Assembly: GCA_016713085.1 (NCBI GenBank)
Contig: JADJPV010000004.1
Location: 1-20,379 of the forward strand
Direction: 5' to 3'
DNA: 20,379 bases
DNA from: Chitinophagaceae bacterium
GTDB taxonomy: Bacteria; Bacteroidota; Bacteroidia; Chitinophagales; Chitinophagaceae
In this document: positions 1 through 10,800 of the stretch, piece by piece
How the letters are laid out: each line of letters opens with the position of its first letter
Numbering within the stretch: position 1 is the first letter of the stretch
Made by a program: the position numbers and the translations under genes
The notes under the pieces: model-generated
What the model saw: the letters and a program-made list of their open reading frames with translations, nothing else
Database searches by the model: none
What the model was told of the DNA's origin: nothing

Positions 1-912
1 GTGGAACACTTGCAGTTGTGATTCCGCCACCGGTTGGCTGTGTAACACCTGTACTTGTAGAAATCCAATGGGCGCAGCCGTACCACCGCCAAAACTGCCA
101 TCAGGACCGGTGGCAGCTGTAAAGCCCCAGTTATCAGTTATTACTTCTGCTGAAAGAAGAAAAAACTAATGCGGATAATGATCAACGTTGTTGTCCTGTC
201 ATAATTTTTTATATCAAACACTGGCAATACCCGGCAAGCTTGTACCTGCATTGAATAGTTTCCCTTTTCCCTTCAACAAACTGAAAAGTATACGGCTTCC
301 AGCTCACAGAGCTCTCAACCAGTACTTACAATCAGTTCACATTATTCCTGATGCTGAGTTTATCAGCCCCTTCATGGTACATTGAATTTTTGAAACATCT
401 GCACCGGGATAAACAACAATATCATACTTCAGCCGTCCCCTGCACATAATAACGCCACCACATCCCGGATAAACATTTTGTACGTGATGGCCTGAAAGAG
501 TTTACAACCGCTTGCCATTTGCTTTCATCATTGCCTATAAAATAACCTTTTCAATTCCCGGCAATGGTTTTCCATACCAGGAGTTGAATTAAATTACCGC
601 CGAGGAATTTTACCCTGAAAGCATGGGCACGCATTTTATCAGGTACTGCTGCAGTAACATCTTTTTTTTGAGAATCAAATTCTCTTGACCGTGATTGTAT
701 TCAGTTAACCGCTGATAATCTTCCGGGTGATGCATAAGGATCGTGTATCCATCTTTACTTAAAAAGAAAGCACTGTTACGCGGCTTCGGTTTTAAACTGC
801 ACCTGCTTATCCCACTGGCCTTTATTTTCTACAAAATAAAGCTGCGACTTCTGTAATAATTGCTAACGCTAAAAACAAACATGGGTACGAAGAAGAGACG
901 GGATATTATCAT
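1..912 (-). CDS. N-terminal part of a large T9SS/gliding-type secreted protein, frameshifted, runs off the left edge
   Basis: After joining frames, the minus strand encodes a hydrophobic leader starting at 912 (MIISRLFFVPMFVFSV) followed by a mature start reading LYFVENKGQWDKQVQF. Further on are FLSKDGYTILMHHPEDYQ, YFIGNDESKWQ, KYDIVVYPGADVSKIQ and a segment near 30-110 reading NWGFTAATGPDGSFGGG. This order is typical of the N-terminal domain of big Bacteroidota surface proteins that carry SBBP-like repeats and a gliding-motility or T9SS C-terminal domain. The leader and domain point to export; adhesin or matrix function is inferred from the family. At least six frame breaks interrupt about 900 bp, so no single frame is long. 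The C-terminal part lies left of base 1. The start is 73 bp downstream of the recG stop, so it may be co-transcribed with recG. Confidence 0.7.
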
Positions 913-985
913 GTAAAATTTCTCCAATGCTAACGGTATTTGAATGTACTCAAAATTAAACGGAAAAATCCTGCGCTTATTTCCC

Positions 986-3125
986 TCATGCCACTTTGCT
1001 CCACTAGGTTTTCCCTTTTTTGATAAAAGGTAGTTTTTAACAGCAAATTTTACCATGACAGGTCGGGGTCAACAATCAACAGTTCATCACTGATAGCTTC
1101 AGCCTGCTCAAGCAATTCCTTATCCTGAACAATGCTTTGCCAGCTTAAAATTCAATACCTTGTTTGGTGCCTTCAATATCACCGGGACCACGGAGCTCCA
1201 GATCTTTTCTGCTATTAAAAAACCGTCATTGGTTGCACACATGATCTTTAACCGTTCACGTGCATCATTCGTTCAAAACTTGCTCCCTGTTAAAAGAATG
1301 CAAAACCCTGTTCGCTTCCTCTTCCCACTCTTCCACGCAACTGATCGGCGCTGTGATAAACCAAACCGTTCTGCACTTTCCATCACCAACACACTTGCAT
1401 TCGGCACATCAACTCCCCACTTCAATTACTGTTGTTGCAACCAGGATCTGAGTATCATTTTTTTGAAACGCATCATATTGGTTTCTTTTACATCTGCTTT
1501 TGTTTTCCATGCACCAATACGATATAATACTTCGGCTCAGGGAAAAATGCTTTTACTTCTTCGTATCCTTTCATCAGGTTTTCGAAATCAAGCTTTGAAC
1601 TTTCTTCAATCAATGGATAAATAAAATATGCCTGTCTTCCTTTTGCAATTTCTTCTTTTACAAAATCCATTACTGCCGGTCTTGCCGTTTCATAACGGTG
1701 AACAGTGGTAATTGGTTCACGCCCGGCGGCAGTTCATCCATTACACTGTAATCCAGATCACCATAAGCCGTCATCGCCATTGTCCTCGGTATTGGTGTTG
1801 CCGTCATTACCAGCATATGCGGCGGAACATGATTCTTCAACTTCAACTCCGCTCTTTTGTGCCACACCGAAACGATGCTGTTCATCAACAATGGCCAGCC
1901 CAAGATTTTTAAACTGCCAATTCCTTCAATCAATGCATGAGTACCTACGATCATTTGCACTTCGCCAGATTGCAGGCCATTCAAGATCTTTTCCCGTTCA
2001 GCTTTTTTGGTTGAGCCTGTGAGCAGCTTCACTTCAATCTTCATTTCTTTCAGTAAACCGGAAATACTGTTGAAATGCTGCTGGGCCAGAATTTCAGTCG
2101 GTGCCATTAAACAACTCTGAAAACCATTATCGGCAGCCAGTAACATGGTCAAGAGGGCAACAATCGTCTTTCCGCCGCCTACATCACCCTGTAACAACGA
2201 TTCATCTGGTGGCCCCTTCGCTGTATCCACCCGTATTTCTTTCAACACTCTTTTCTGTGCACCTGTTAACTGAAATGGCAGATGCCTGCTGTAGAACTCA
2301 TTGAACAGATTGCCCACTTTATTAAACACCACTCCTTTTTGAAAACGGTGACGGTTGCTCTTGATCATGGCCATACGTAACTGGGCAAAAACAACTCTCA
2401 AACTTTAATCTTCTCAGGCCGCTTCATACTGATTCGCATCGGCAGGAAAATGCATTTGCCTGTATGAATCATATCTCGATGGAAAGTTTAATGATGTAAC
2501 CAAATGCTCCGGCAAATTTTCCGGCAAATCTTAATATGAATTTGCGGCAGCAACACTGCTAGAGCTTGGCAATACTTCTTCCGTTTAATCCCTTTGCTTT
2601 TAATTTTTCGGTTGTTGGATAGATAGGTTCAAGCAATTCCTGCCTTCTGCATTCTGGTGAGTAAGTACTTCCAGTTCGGGATGAACAATCTGCGGCTTAC
2701 CCATAAAAAACTCAGCTTACCAAACACTAGATAATCTTCTCCAATAGCCAGTAGTTTTTGTACCCAGTTAATTCCTGGAACCAGGTAAGCTCCATAGTAC
2801 CCGATACATCCTTAATATGCGCCACCAGTCCTTACCCTGCCGTTCGCCAATAATTTCAAAGTCGGTTAATCTCGGCCACCTGCATAATCCATTTGCAGGG
2901 TTACCTGTTGAATGGGAGTAATCTTTGTTTTATCGAGATGACGGTAGGGAAAATGCTCCAGCAGATCATTGAACGTAAAATGTTCAGTTCCTTTTCATCA
3001 AATCGGCACGCAAAGGCCCCACACTCTTTCAGGTATTCGATGGGGCTGCTTAATATGGATGATGAAGGATGGATAGAAATGATTTTGCGGTGAATTTACT
3101 GCGTACTGTGTAACCTGCCAATCAT
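986..3125 (-). CDS. recG: ATP-dependent DNA helicase RecG, interrupted by many frameshifts
   Basis: RecG is a superfamily 2 helicase that remodels stalled replication forks and Holliday junctions. The order of segments fits the family. The N-terminal region reads SSPIEYLK, then NDLLEHFPYRHLDKTK (near 2930-3000). A wedge/OB region follows with INWVQKLLAIGEDYLVFGK and VHPELEVL. Helicase domain 1 has Walker A GDVGGGKT (near 2165-2190; GDVGSGKT is usual), APTEILAQQH, and the DEQH box, which is readable only in a neighbouring frame near 1860-1895 as DEQHRFGVAQK. Helicase domain 2 has TATPIPRTMAMT, GRQAYFIYPLIEES and ELRGPGDIEGTKQG. The protein ends WSKVA then stop at 986-988. About ten or more single-base breaks are needed. 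The true start is unclear: 3125 is an upstream ATG, but the N-terminus passes through another frame break, so it could begin nearer 3050. Identity is certain; whether it is functional depends on whether the indels are real. Confidence 0.88.
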
Positions 3126-3218
3126 TGTTTAGGCTTTTCTTTACTCAGTGCTGTAGCTGAGCTATATGAAAAGACCTGTCCTGAAAAGTCACTTTGATCA
3201 AAATACCGTTGGGAGGGT

Positions 3219-3249
3219 GTTGAAAAGAGGTGTAGAGAGATTAATATTG
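3219..3249 (+). promoter_or_regulatory. Candidate Bacteroidota promoter for the caspase gene
   Basis: TTG at 3220-3222 is followed after 19 bp by TAATATTG at 3242-3249. This matches the Bacteroidota primary-sigma pattern (TTTG, about 19-21 bp, TAnnTTTG) with one mismatch in the -7 box and a shortened -33 box. The first ATG of the caspase gene lies 38 bp downstream. It is a pattern match only. Confidence 0.35.
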
Positions 3250-3287
3250 CAATATCAACTCGGGAAAACTAACTTCCTAAAACTAAA

Positions 3288-5291
3288 ATGCGAATCTTCT
3301 TCTTTCTTTTTACTGATAGCCGGCCTCCCGGTTTTTTGCGCAGAAAGAACCAAATAAACTGGCCCTGATTGTTGCCATTTCAAAATATGCACCATCAACC
3401 GGCTGGAACCAGTTTGAACTCAGAGAATGATATCCCTTTAGTAAAAGAGGCATTAAAACGTCAGGGATTCAAAAAGAGAATATCAGAATCGTTCGGGATA
3501 AGGAAGCTACCAAACTGGGAATCTTAAACGCCATCAAACAGCAATTGATTGATAAAGCAAAGCCGGGTGATGTTTGTGTGTTTCATTTCAGCGGGCATGG
3601 TGAACAGGTATTTGACGACAATGGTGATGAAGCTGATGGATATGATGAAGCATTGGTAACTTATGATGCTCCCATGGAATATCAGCCGGGTGTTGAAAAG
3701 CATTTACGTGATGATGAGTTTGGATTGAAGCTGGAAGAGATCAGAACCAAATTGGGAGCTGATGGAAATTTACTGGTGATCATTGATGCCTGTCACAGCG
3801 GCACAAGTACACGTTCAGGATTAGGCAACTATCGTGGCACAACAAAAATACCAACCCAAAGGTTATGCTCCCAAAGTGAATGTGAAAATTGTAAACGAAG
3901 CAATCTTCAACCTAAGCGAATCAAAACCGGGACAGGCTCCGATGAGTGCTTTCTTTGCATCAGCAGCATCTGAACTTAACCAAGAATGTGGCGATGAACA
4001 TTGCGGCAGTTTATCACTGGCTTTTTCAAAAGCATTGGCAAAGGCTGATTCAAAAACAAGTTACCGTGGTTTATTTGATAATGTGCGTTTAGAAATGAGT
4101 AAGAGTGTTCCCGGACAAACACCGAATGCTGAAGGCGATCTGGATAAAGAAATTTTTGGCGGCAAGGCATTGGGCAAACCAAATTACTATGTTGCTGAGC
4201 AGATCTTAGGCAAGAAAAAAATTACAATCAGTTGCGGAAAGATCTATGGAGTTTTTGCAGGCACTACAGTAAAAGTATTTGCTTCCAATACCTATAACAG
4301 GGAAACAGCAACTCCACTTGCAAAAGGCATTTTAACTACGGCTGCCGATTACAGCAGTGAGGTTGAACTGGATACAGAGCTGAGTAATGATCAGTTGAAG
4401 ACTGCCTGGGTGTTTTTAGAAGAAGTAAGCTTTGGTGATTTATCTGTTGCTGTTACCATTAAAACAAAAGATGCAGCGTTGAATGGAAAACTGAAAGATG
4501 CAGTTGCAAAAATTAAACAGGCCAAGCTGGTAAGTGAACAGGGCGATGTATTTATTGAGCAGGGTGCAGAAGGTTTCAGTGCCGACTCGATCTATATTTC
4601 CACATCAGGTGATTACCGTTTAGGTGTTTGCAGTAAGAATCTGAATGCAGATGAACTTTACACAATTGTTGCGGCTAAGATTGGTGCATATGGACGTGCT
4701 GCCTACCTGCGCAACCTGAACATGAAAAATGAAGAGTTGAATGTAGTGTTTGAATTTGTGCCGATTGATTATAAAAAAGCTGAAGGAAATAATAATGCGA
4801 TCATAAAAGATTTACCTGTGAAGACGATCAAGGATGCATCGGGCAATATTGTTTTCCAGCACGATGACCGGTATAACTTACGGATCATTAATAATGGTCA
4901 GGAACGTTTGTATTACAATATTCTTGAAATACAACCCGACAACCTGGTGAATGTATTGTTCCCCGGCAGCAATCAACAGGCATCTGATTGCTTTATCAAC
5001 CCTGGTGATACGGTAAGGTTAACAAAGATCTTTAAGATCAGTCCGCCCGATGGAATGAATGTAATTAAGTTAGTGGCAGCGAAAGCACCTTTGAATCTGC
5101 GCCAGGTATTTGTTGCCCAGGGCAGTTCAAGAGGCAACACTGCAAAACCAACCAACCCCTTTGAAAAACTAATGGATGGTATCAATCGTGCTGAAGGTGT
5201 ACAGTCAAGAGGAAGCGGAGAAGAAACCATTCAGCCGGATGCTGTAAATATATTTTCCATTCCGTATAAAATCGTTCCGAAAAAACAATAA
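3288..5291 (+). CDS. Exported caspase-like (peptidase C14) protein with C-terminal DUF4384, frameshifted N-terminus
   Basis: The start at 3288 gives a signal peptide once a break near 3313 is repaired (MRIFFF, then LLIAGLPVFCA). The caspase p20-like domain then reads KLALIVAISKYAPSTGWNQL and NDIPLVKEALKRQGF. The catalytic histidine is in FHFSGHGEQ (about 3582-3610) and the catalytic cysteine in IDACHSG (about 3781-3802). Breaks near 3355, 3412 (TTT for TT), 3470 (one A short in an A run) and 3840 are all small. From 3846 the frame is clean to the stop: a p10-like part (MSAFFASAASELNQE), a beta-rich middle, and a C-terminal domain with RIINNGQERLYYNILEIQPD and NPGDTVRL, which resembles DUF4384. 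Metacaspase-like proteases usually cleave after basic residues; the substrate is unknown. It heads the cassette with the CHASE2 gene. Total length is about 665 residues. Confidence 0.82.
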
Positions 5292-5355
5292 TAAATATAA
5301 TTGCTAATTCAGAAAAGTTTCTAATCTTTATTCACAAACCAAAAAAACAAACACA

Positions 5356-5757
5356 ATGAAAAAGGTTTTATTCCTCCTTATCGCAGTAGTTGGCTTATCA
5401 TTAGCTTTCACTACCACTGCTAAAGCTCAGACACAGCGTAAAAAAGTTGCTGTAATTGCACAACCTGTAACAGAAAAGAAAGATCTGCCTGGTCCTGATG
5501 CAGCTCCACGTGAAAAGAAAACCCGTGGTTATTGCTATGCTTATTTCGATAACTACACAGGTCAGTATGTTGACATCTGGGTAGAAGGTATTTACCAGGG
5601 TCGTCTTTCTCCATACGCAACATCAGTACGTATTGATGTATGGGTACCGGGTAACTGGACAAAATGGTATGCAGAAACTACAGACAAATCTTTGTACTGG
5701 AGCAACAGCAGCTATTGCAACGACAGCCGCACATTTACACTTAATCTTAAAAGATAA
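5356..5757 (+). CDS. Small exported protein of unknown function
   Basis: The 133-residue protein opens with a clear Sec signal peptide (MKKVLFLLIAVVGLSLA, cleavage probably after AKAQ near residue 25). A lysine- and proline-rich linker follows (residues 30-55), then a compact aromatic domain with YCYAYFDNYTGQYVDIW, GRLSPYATS and a WYAETTDKSLYW-like stretch. Two cysteines (in GYCYA and SYCND) could form a disulfide after export. I recognise no family. It lies 64 bp after the caspase gene on the same strand and is closed by a strong terminator, so it is probably the last gene of the caspase transcript. The frame is intact and the codon use resembles its neighbours. A cell-surface role is inferred from the signal peptide alone. 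Confidence 0.75.
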   Translation: MKKVLFLLIAVVGLSLAFTTTAKAQTQRKKVAVIAQPVTEKKDLPGPDAAPREKKTRGYCYAYFDNYTGQYVDIWVEGIYQGRLSPYATSVRIDVWVPGNWTKWYAETTDKSLYWSNSSYCNDSRTFTLNLKR

Positions 5758-5777
5758 TAAGGTAATGTTTTCAGTAA

Positions 5778-5812
5778 GGGTATAAACTTCAATGTTTATA
5801 CCCTTTTTTTTT
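5778..5812 (+). terminator. Strong intrinsic terminator after the small exported protein
   Basis: A perfect 10-bp stem (GGGTATAAAC at 5778-5787 with GTTTATACCC at 5794-5803) has a 6-base loop and is followed by nine T residues. It ends only 23 bp before the CHASE2 start codon. Confidence 0.9.
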
Positions 5813-5835
5813 ATATACATTTACGTAACTGCTGT

Positions 5836-7032
5836 ATGAAGTTTTTAAAGAAATTCTTTACTGAGTATCTGTTTCTCAACCTGTTTATTTTTGGTTGTGT
5901 GTCGCTGCTTTCATTAGCCATCATCAACATTTCTTTCTTTGATCCTTTTACAGAGGCTTTCCAGGATTTTTCGTTAACTGATTTATATTACACAAAAGAA
6001 AAAGACAGAAACCAGATTAATAAAGGTCCGGTTGTTTTAATAAATGTTGAAGATAAAGACCGCTCACAGGTTGCCTATCTCCTTCAGCAGATTCAGAAGG
6101 GCAAGCCAAAAGTAGTGGCACTCGATATCGTTTATGCCCAAAGAATCAATCAGCAGGACAGCCTGCTAAAAGCTGAGTTTACTTCACACAATAATTATGT
6201 ATTCAGCTATATTGCCGATTTCGATAACTTACAGGAATCAGTTTATACCGATTCTTTTTTTACCACGCAAAGAGATGGTTATGCAACAATGGTTGCAGAC
6301 AATATTGAATATTCAACCATCCGCCATTATTATCCCTTCAATGATAACAGGCAAGCATTTACCAGCGCTATTATAAAGAAATACGACAGTGCTCTTTATC
6401 AGCAACTCTTAAAAAGAAAAAATAAAAAAACGGAGATTCATTATACCGGCAACCTGTCCAACTTCAGTTACTATGATTTTGACGAAGTAACAGATCCTGA
6501 CTTTAATGCCTCTGCTTTACAGAATAAAATTGTACTGCTTGGTTATCTTGGTATGCCGAAAGTAAATGCCGGCAACCGGCAGGATGAAGACAAATTTTTC
6601 ACCCCTCTTAACAGCAGGCTATCAGGTCGCAGTCATCCTGATATGTATGGCTGTGTGATACACGCCAATATTCTGCGGATGATCTTAGATAACGATTATA
6701 TCAAAGTAGTTCCTCCATGGAGGGTATTCCTGGTTTCATTTATTCTGCTCTGGCTGATTTTACCATTCATGTGCGGTTTGTTTTTTAAAGGTGATCTCTG
6801 GTTTAATTCAGTTGGCACATTGGTTCAGCTGATTGGCAGTTTTATTATTGTTGCGCTTTCAGTGTTCACTTACAAGTACTTTAATACCAAGTTCGACCCG
6901 GGATTATTAACCGGCTGTTTGGTTTTACTGCCAACTTTCATAAATTTATATGAAGCGCTCTTAATGTTTCTCCGTTACAAATTAAAGATCCGCTTCCGTT
7001 CTGCCTTTCTTAGTAAAGACCATAATTATTAA
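5836..7032 (+). CDS. CHASE2-domain membrane protein
   Basis: The 398-residue protein is intact. One N-terminal membrane segment (about residues 12-32) is followed by a large extracytoplasmic domain (about 40-285). This domain carries the CHASE2 signature: PVVLINVEDKDR, then KVVALDIVYAQ and, near its end, NKIVLLGYLG and HANILRMILDNDYI. Three further hydrophobic segments (about 293-312, 322-345 and 352-375) end the protein, with a short basic tail. CHASE2 is a predicted extracellular sensor domain, usually joined to kinases, cyclases or, in other lineages, encoded beside caspase or CHAT peptidases. No catalytic output domain is present, so signalling would have to pass to another protein. The gene sits between two exported proteins and downstream of the caspase. 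The ligand is unknown. Confidence 0.85.
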   Translation: MKFLKKFFTEYLFLNLFIFGCVSLLSLAIINISFFDPFTEAFQDFSLTDLYYTKEKDRNQINKGPVVLINVEDKDRSQVAYLLQQIQKGKPKVVALDIVYAQRINQQDSLLKAEFTSHNNYVFSYIADFDNLQESVYTDSFFTTQRDGYATMVADNIEYSTIRHYYPFNDNRQAFTSAIIKKYDSALYQQLLKRKNKKTEIHYTGNLSNFSYYDFDEVTDPDFNASALQNKIVLLGYLGMPKVNAGNRQDEDKFFTPLNSRLSGRSHPDMYGCVIHANILRMILDNDYIKVVPPWRVFLVSFILLWLILPFMCGLFFKGDLWFNSVGTLVQLIGSFIIVALSVFTYKYFNTKFDPGLLTGCLVLLPTFINLYEALLMFLRYKLKIRFRSAFLSKDHNY

Positions 7033-7813
7033 ACTTTTAACTATATCGGCTTTCTTCTTTTTCGTACAGGCAAAAGCTGCTGATGTAAAATACCTGTTCT
7101 ATCATGTAACCAAAAATGTTTACTGGCAGCATGACGGGTTGAAAGAAAAAGCAAAACGAGGAAATTTTCTTTCTGCCAACCAATCGATCGTAAGTACAGA
7201 ACTGGCCGATGTGATGCTGGTACAGAGCGATGGCAAATCAATGCTGCTTGAAAAACCCGGCACTTATACCTATCTCCAAATAAAAAAACTATTCAGTGCT
7301 GCAAAAGCAAACGGCACTTCCTCCGGTTTTTTTTCTTACGTGTTTGAAAAATTTTTAACCGGTGGCTCATCTGACGATAAGCAAAGAGTAAGTGCAGCGG
7401 TGATCAGGGGTAAACATGCCATGCAGCTGCCAGCCGACAGCAGCTTTGTTTTTACAAACTCCTTTGTACTACAATGGAAACCTGAGCAGAAAAACATTCC
7501 ATACAGAATCATCATCCGTGTGAATCAATTATTACTTGACACAGTGCTCAGGGGTAAATCATCTTTTACAGTTCCTGAAAAAATTTTGCAGGGTAATACA
7601 GCCAGGCTGTTAAAGTGGAATGCGTTTCCATCAGACAGTAAGCAAAAACAACCTGAACCGTTTCTCTATATTCTTCCTGCCGCAAAAGACAAACTCATTT
7701 TACAGCAGCAATTCAATCAACTTAAGAAAAGCTATTCAAAAGATCAGCAGCTTCTCCGCATAATGAAAAGAGATTTATTTGAGCACTGGCTGGAATTATA
7801 TCAGTTGAAATAA
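7025..7813 (+). CDS. Exported protein of unknown function overlapping the CHASE2 gene
   Basis: The reading frame is open from about 6986. A good signal peptide (IIKLLTISAFFFFVQAKA) begins at 7025, overlapping the CHASE2 stop (7030-7032), so translation is probably coupled. No ATG, GTG or TTG exists at that point: the candidates are ATT or ATA at 7022-7030, or a base error. TTG at 7139 is the first standard start but would drop the signal peptide and conserved-looking sequence (DVKYLFYHVTKNVYWQ). The mature part opens with a small beta domain ending in a LEKPGTYTY-like strand, which is reminiscent of FecR-like domains; this is a weak resemblance. The C-terminus is basic and helical, with no membrane anchor. 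It is probably a partner of the CHASE2 protein. Confidence 0.7.
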   Translation: MIKLLTISAFFFFVQAKAADVKYLFYHVTKNVYWQHDGLKEKAKRGNFLSANQSIVSTELADVMLVQSDGKSMLLEKPGTYTYLQIKKLFSAAKANGTSSGFFSYVFEKFLTGGSSDDKQRVSAAVIRGKHAMQLPADSSFVFTNSFVLQWKPEQKNIPYRIIIRVNQLLLDTVLRGKSSFTVPEKILQGNTARLLKWNAFPSDSKQKQPEPFLYILPAAKDKLILQQQFNQLKKSYSKDQQLLRIMKRDLFEHWLELYQLK

Positions 7814-7823
7814 AATCTTACAT

Positions 7824-7852
7824 AAAAAAAAGACCGCCTTTTCAGACGGCCT
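7824..7852 (-). terminator. Intrinsic terminator for the metalloprotease gene
   Basis: Read on the minus strand, a 7-bp stem with two G-U pairs (GGCCGTC / GGCGGTC) around a 6-base loop is followed by eight T residues. It lies 23 bp past the stop of the protease gene. The plus-strand version would have A-C mismatches and no T run, so it serves the minus-strand gene. Confidence 0.75.
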
Positions 7853-7874
7853 GCTATTTTCTCATGTTGATCGA

Positions 7875-10800
7875 TTACTGAATAACGACTCTTCCTGTTG
7901 CAAGTTGTTTACCTGATGCATCCGTTAACTGAACAAGGTATATTCCTGTCCCTCTTCTGCGCAAATCAACCATCATCTGATCGTAAGGACGTGTAACAGT
8001 AAACTGCTGCTCGTACACTTTACTTCCTTTTCCATCAAACACCCTGATATAATTTTTAGCACCCCTGTTGACCGGATTATAATAGCGTACCTGGAACTGA
8101 CCACCATTTGGATTCGGGTAGAAAAAAATCTTATTGGTTGCAGAATCAGCAATACTTAATGTATTTGATTCTCCAATACAGCCACCTGTTCCTGTTGCTG
8201 TTACTTTGTAGTCACCCAACTGATCAATATTTACAGTAAGTGTATTTCCGGTATTAGTAATGCCAACACCGTTTTTCTGCCAGCTTAAAGTAACACCGGT
8301 TGAAGGAGTAACAGTTGCAGTAATAGTTGTTTGCAAACCCGGGAATAATTTACTGTATGGTGCAGGACTTAATGAAACTGCCGGTAAAGGGTTCACAGTT
8401 AATGTAGCCACAGTTGAAGTTACATCTGTACAAACTCCGTTTCTTAATATTACCCTGTATTTATAATTATCGAAATTTGTACCTGTTGCATTAACATTCA
8501 GTGTTGCTGCAGTGGCACTGTTTACATCATTGAATTCTATACCACCATTTGTACTTAACTGCCATTGATAACTGATGCCAGTACCTGTTGCATTGATACT
8601 GAAGCCGGCGTTACCGCTTCCGCAAAGTGCGGCATTGGAAGGTTGTGCATTTACAACAACAGGTGCGGTTACATTTAATACAGCCACAGTTGATGTAATT
8701 GCAGGAGTACATGCTCCGCTTACAATACAACGGTAACGGTAATTATTCTGTGCAACAGTTGCATTTGTTACAGCATAGCTGCTGGCATCTGCTCCATTTA
8801 TATTCGTAAAGTTTGTACCACCATCGGTACTTAACTGCCATTGATAGCTGAGTACATCTCCGGTTGCTGTTACAGAAAATGTATTACCGCTTCCCTGGCA
8901 AATATTGTTTGATGTTGGTTGTGCTGTAAATGCCGGTGCATTTTGTACAGTAAGTATAGCCGCATTGGAAGTGGCATTACTGCAACCTCCAGTTATTACA
9001 CAACGGTAGCGGTAACCTGTTTGTCCGCTTGTAACTGCTGTAAGCGGAAGTGTTGCATTAGTTGCTCCTCCAATATTATTGTAAGAAGATCCGCCATCTG
9101 TACTTTCCTGCCATTGGTAACCAACAACAGATCCTGTTGCTGCAACAGTAAAGTTTGTATTACTGTTTGAGCAAATAGTAATATCTGCCGGTTGATTACT
9201 TATTGCAACTGCATTGAAAACATTCAACGTTGCAGCATTAGATGTTACAGCAGGCGTGCATGCACCACTTACAACACAACGGTAACGGTAATTATTCTGT
9301 GTAATGGTTGCTGCTGAAACAGTATAGCTGTTTGCATTAGCAGAACCAATTGGGTTAAACGTGTTACCGCCATCTGTACTTACTTCCCACTGATAATTGA
9401 GTGCTGATCCGCTGGCAGACACTGAGAACGTTCTGTTACTGCCTGCACAAATAGTTGCGGAAACAGGTTGAGTTGAAACAGCTGGTGCTATTTGCACAGT
9501 TAAAACGGCAGCTGAAGTATTACTTGTATTGCACTGACCAGTGTATACACAACGGTAACGGTAGTTGTTTTGAGCAGCCGTTGTTCCGTTAACGGTATAA
9601 CTTGTTCCGGTTTGTCCTGCAATAGTATTCCATGTGCCGCCACCATCAGTACTTAGCTGCCATACCTGTGACGATGCTCCTGTTGCAGCTGAACTAAATG
9701 TTATATTACTTCCTGCACAAATTGTTTGTGAAGATGGATCTGTAATTACCGAAGGACCGGTTCCGGGCTGCACAATAAAACGGATCACTCTTGTTTTTGT
9801 AATGGAGCCTGATACACCCTGTATGGTTATATCATAACTGCCAAATGCCAGCGTATTGGCATTGTTCAGTGTTATATCAACATTATTGCCGGGTGTAACA
9901 GTTGTTGAACTGAAGCTTACTGTTGTTCCTGCAGGCACACCTGCAATAGCTGAAAGATCAGCAGGTGTAGTATAACCAAGTATTGATGTTACCGCAAGCT
10001 GTATTGTTCCTGATGCAGCTGAAGAACAGGAAACTGTTGCAGCAGCCGGTGCATTAAAATCAAAGCCGGGATCAGCAGCAACAATTGTGAAGTTGGCATT
10101 ATTGATATCAAAGAAAATATTACCAACAGCCCTTACTCTTATTCTTGCCTGTGTTGTTGGATTATTCGGTACTGAAATTATTTCACTTCCATCATTAGGA
10201 GTACTTGCAACAATTGTTATTGGAAAAGTTAATCCTCCATCCGTTGACAGATCAATGGCAACATTTGCACAGTTTACCGGTGCTAAGGTTGTATTGCCAA
10301 CACTCCATGAAACAGTTTGTGCAGAACCTGAATTCCAGGATATTCCGGTTGTATTGGGTGCTGTAACTAAAAAGGACCTGATGTATTGGTTATCGTCAAC
10401 ACCATGTTATCACTTTGTGTTGAACCTCCGTTTAATTTATTATCTCTTACTGTTAACCTGAAATTGAGTGTACGGTTAACAGAAGGAAGCACTTCCCATT
10501 TTTGTCCGTTTGCTCCGGTAAGTATGGTTGCTAACTGTGGAATTGTTCTTGAGGGTGTTGCTGTTGAAAGGAATGAATGGAACTGTGGACCGGCAGTTGC
10601 AGTGGCAGAAGGTACTGTTGAAAAACCGCTTGCCCTTGAATCAACCTGTTCCCAGTTATAAGAAAGTATATCGCCTGCATCAATATCACTACCGCTTCCT
10701 GTTAATACAAATGGTGTTGAACGGGGAATAGTAAAATCAGCTCCTGCACTTGCAGTTGGTGCATTATTTCCTGTATTCGTAATAACAGCACAGGAACCTG

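Noticed and set aside
1160..1624. Plus-strand open frame of 154 codons
   Set aside because: It is antisense to the recG helicase domain 2, whose motifs (GRQAYFIYPLIEES, ELRGPGDIEG) are clear on the other strand.
10087..10661. Plus-strand frames of 91-124 codons
   Set aside because: They are antisense to the metalloprotease gene, where coding similarity is continuous.
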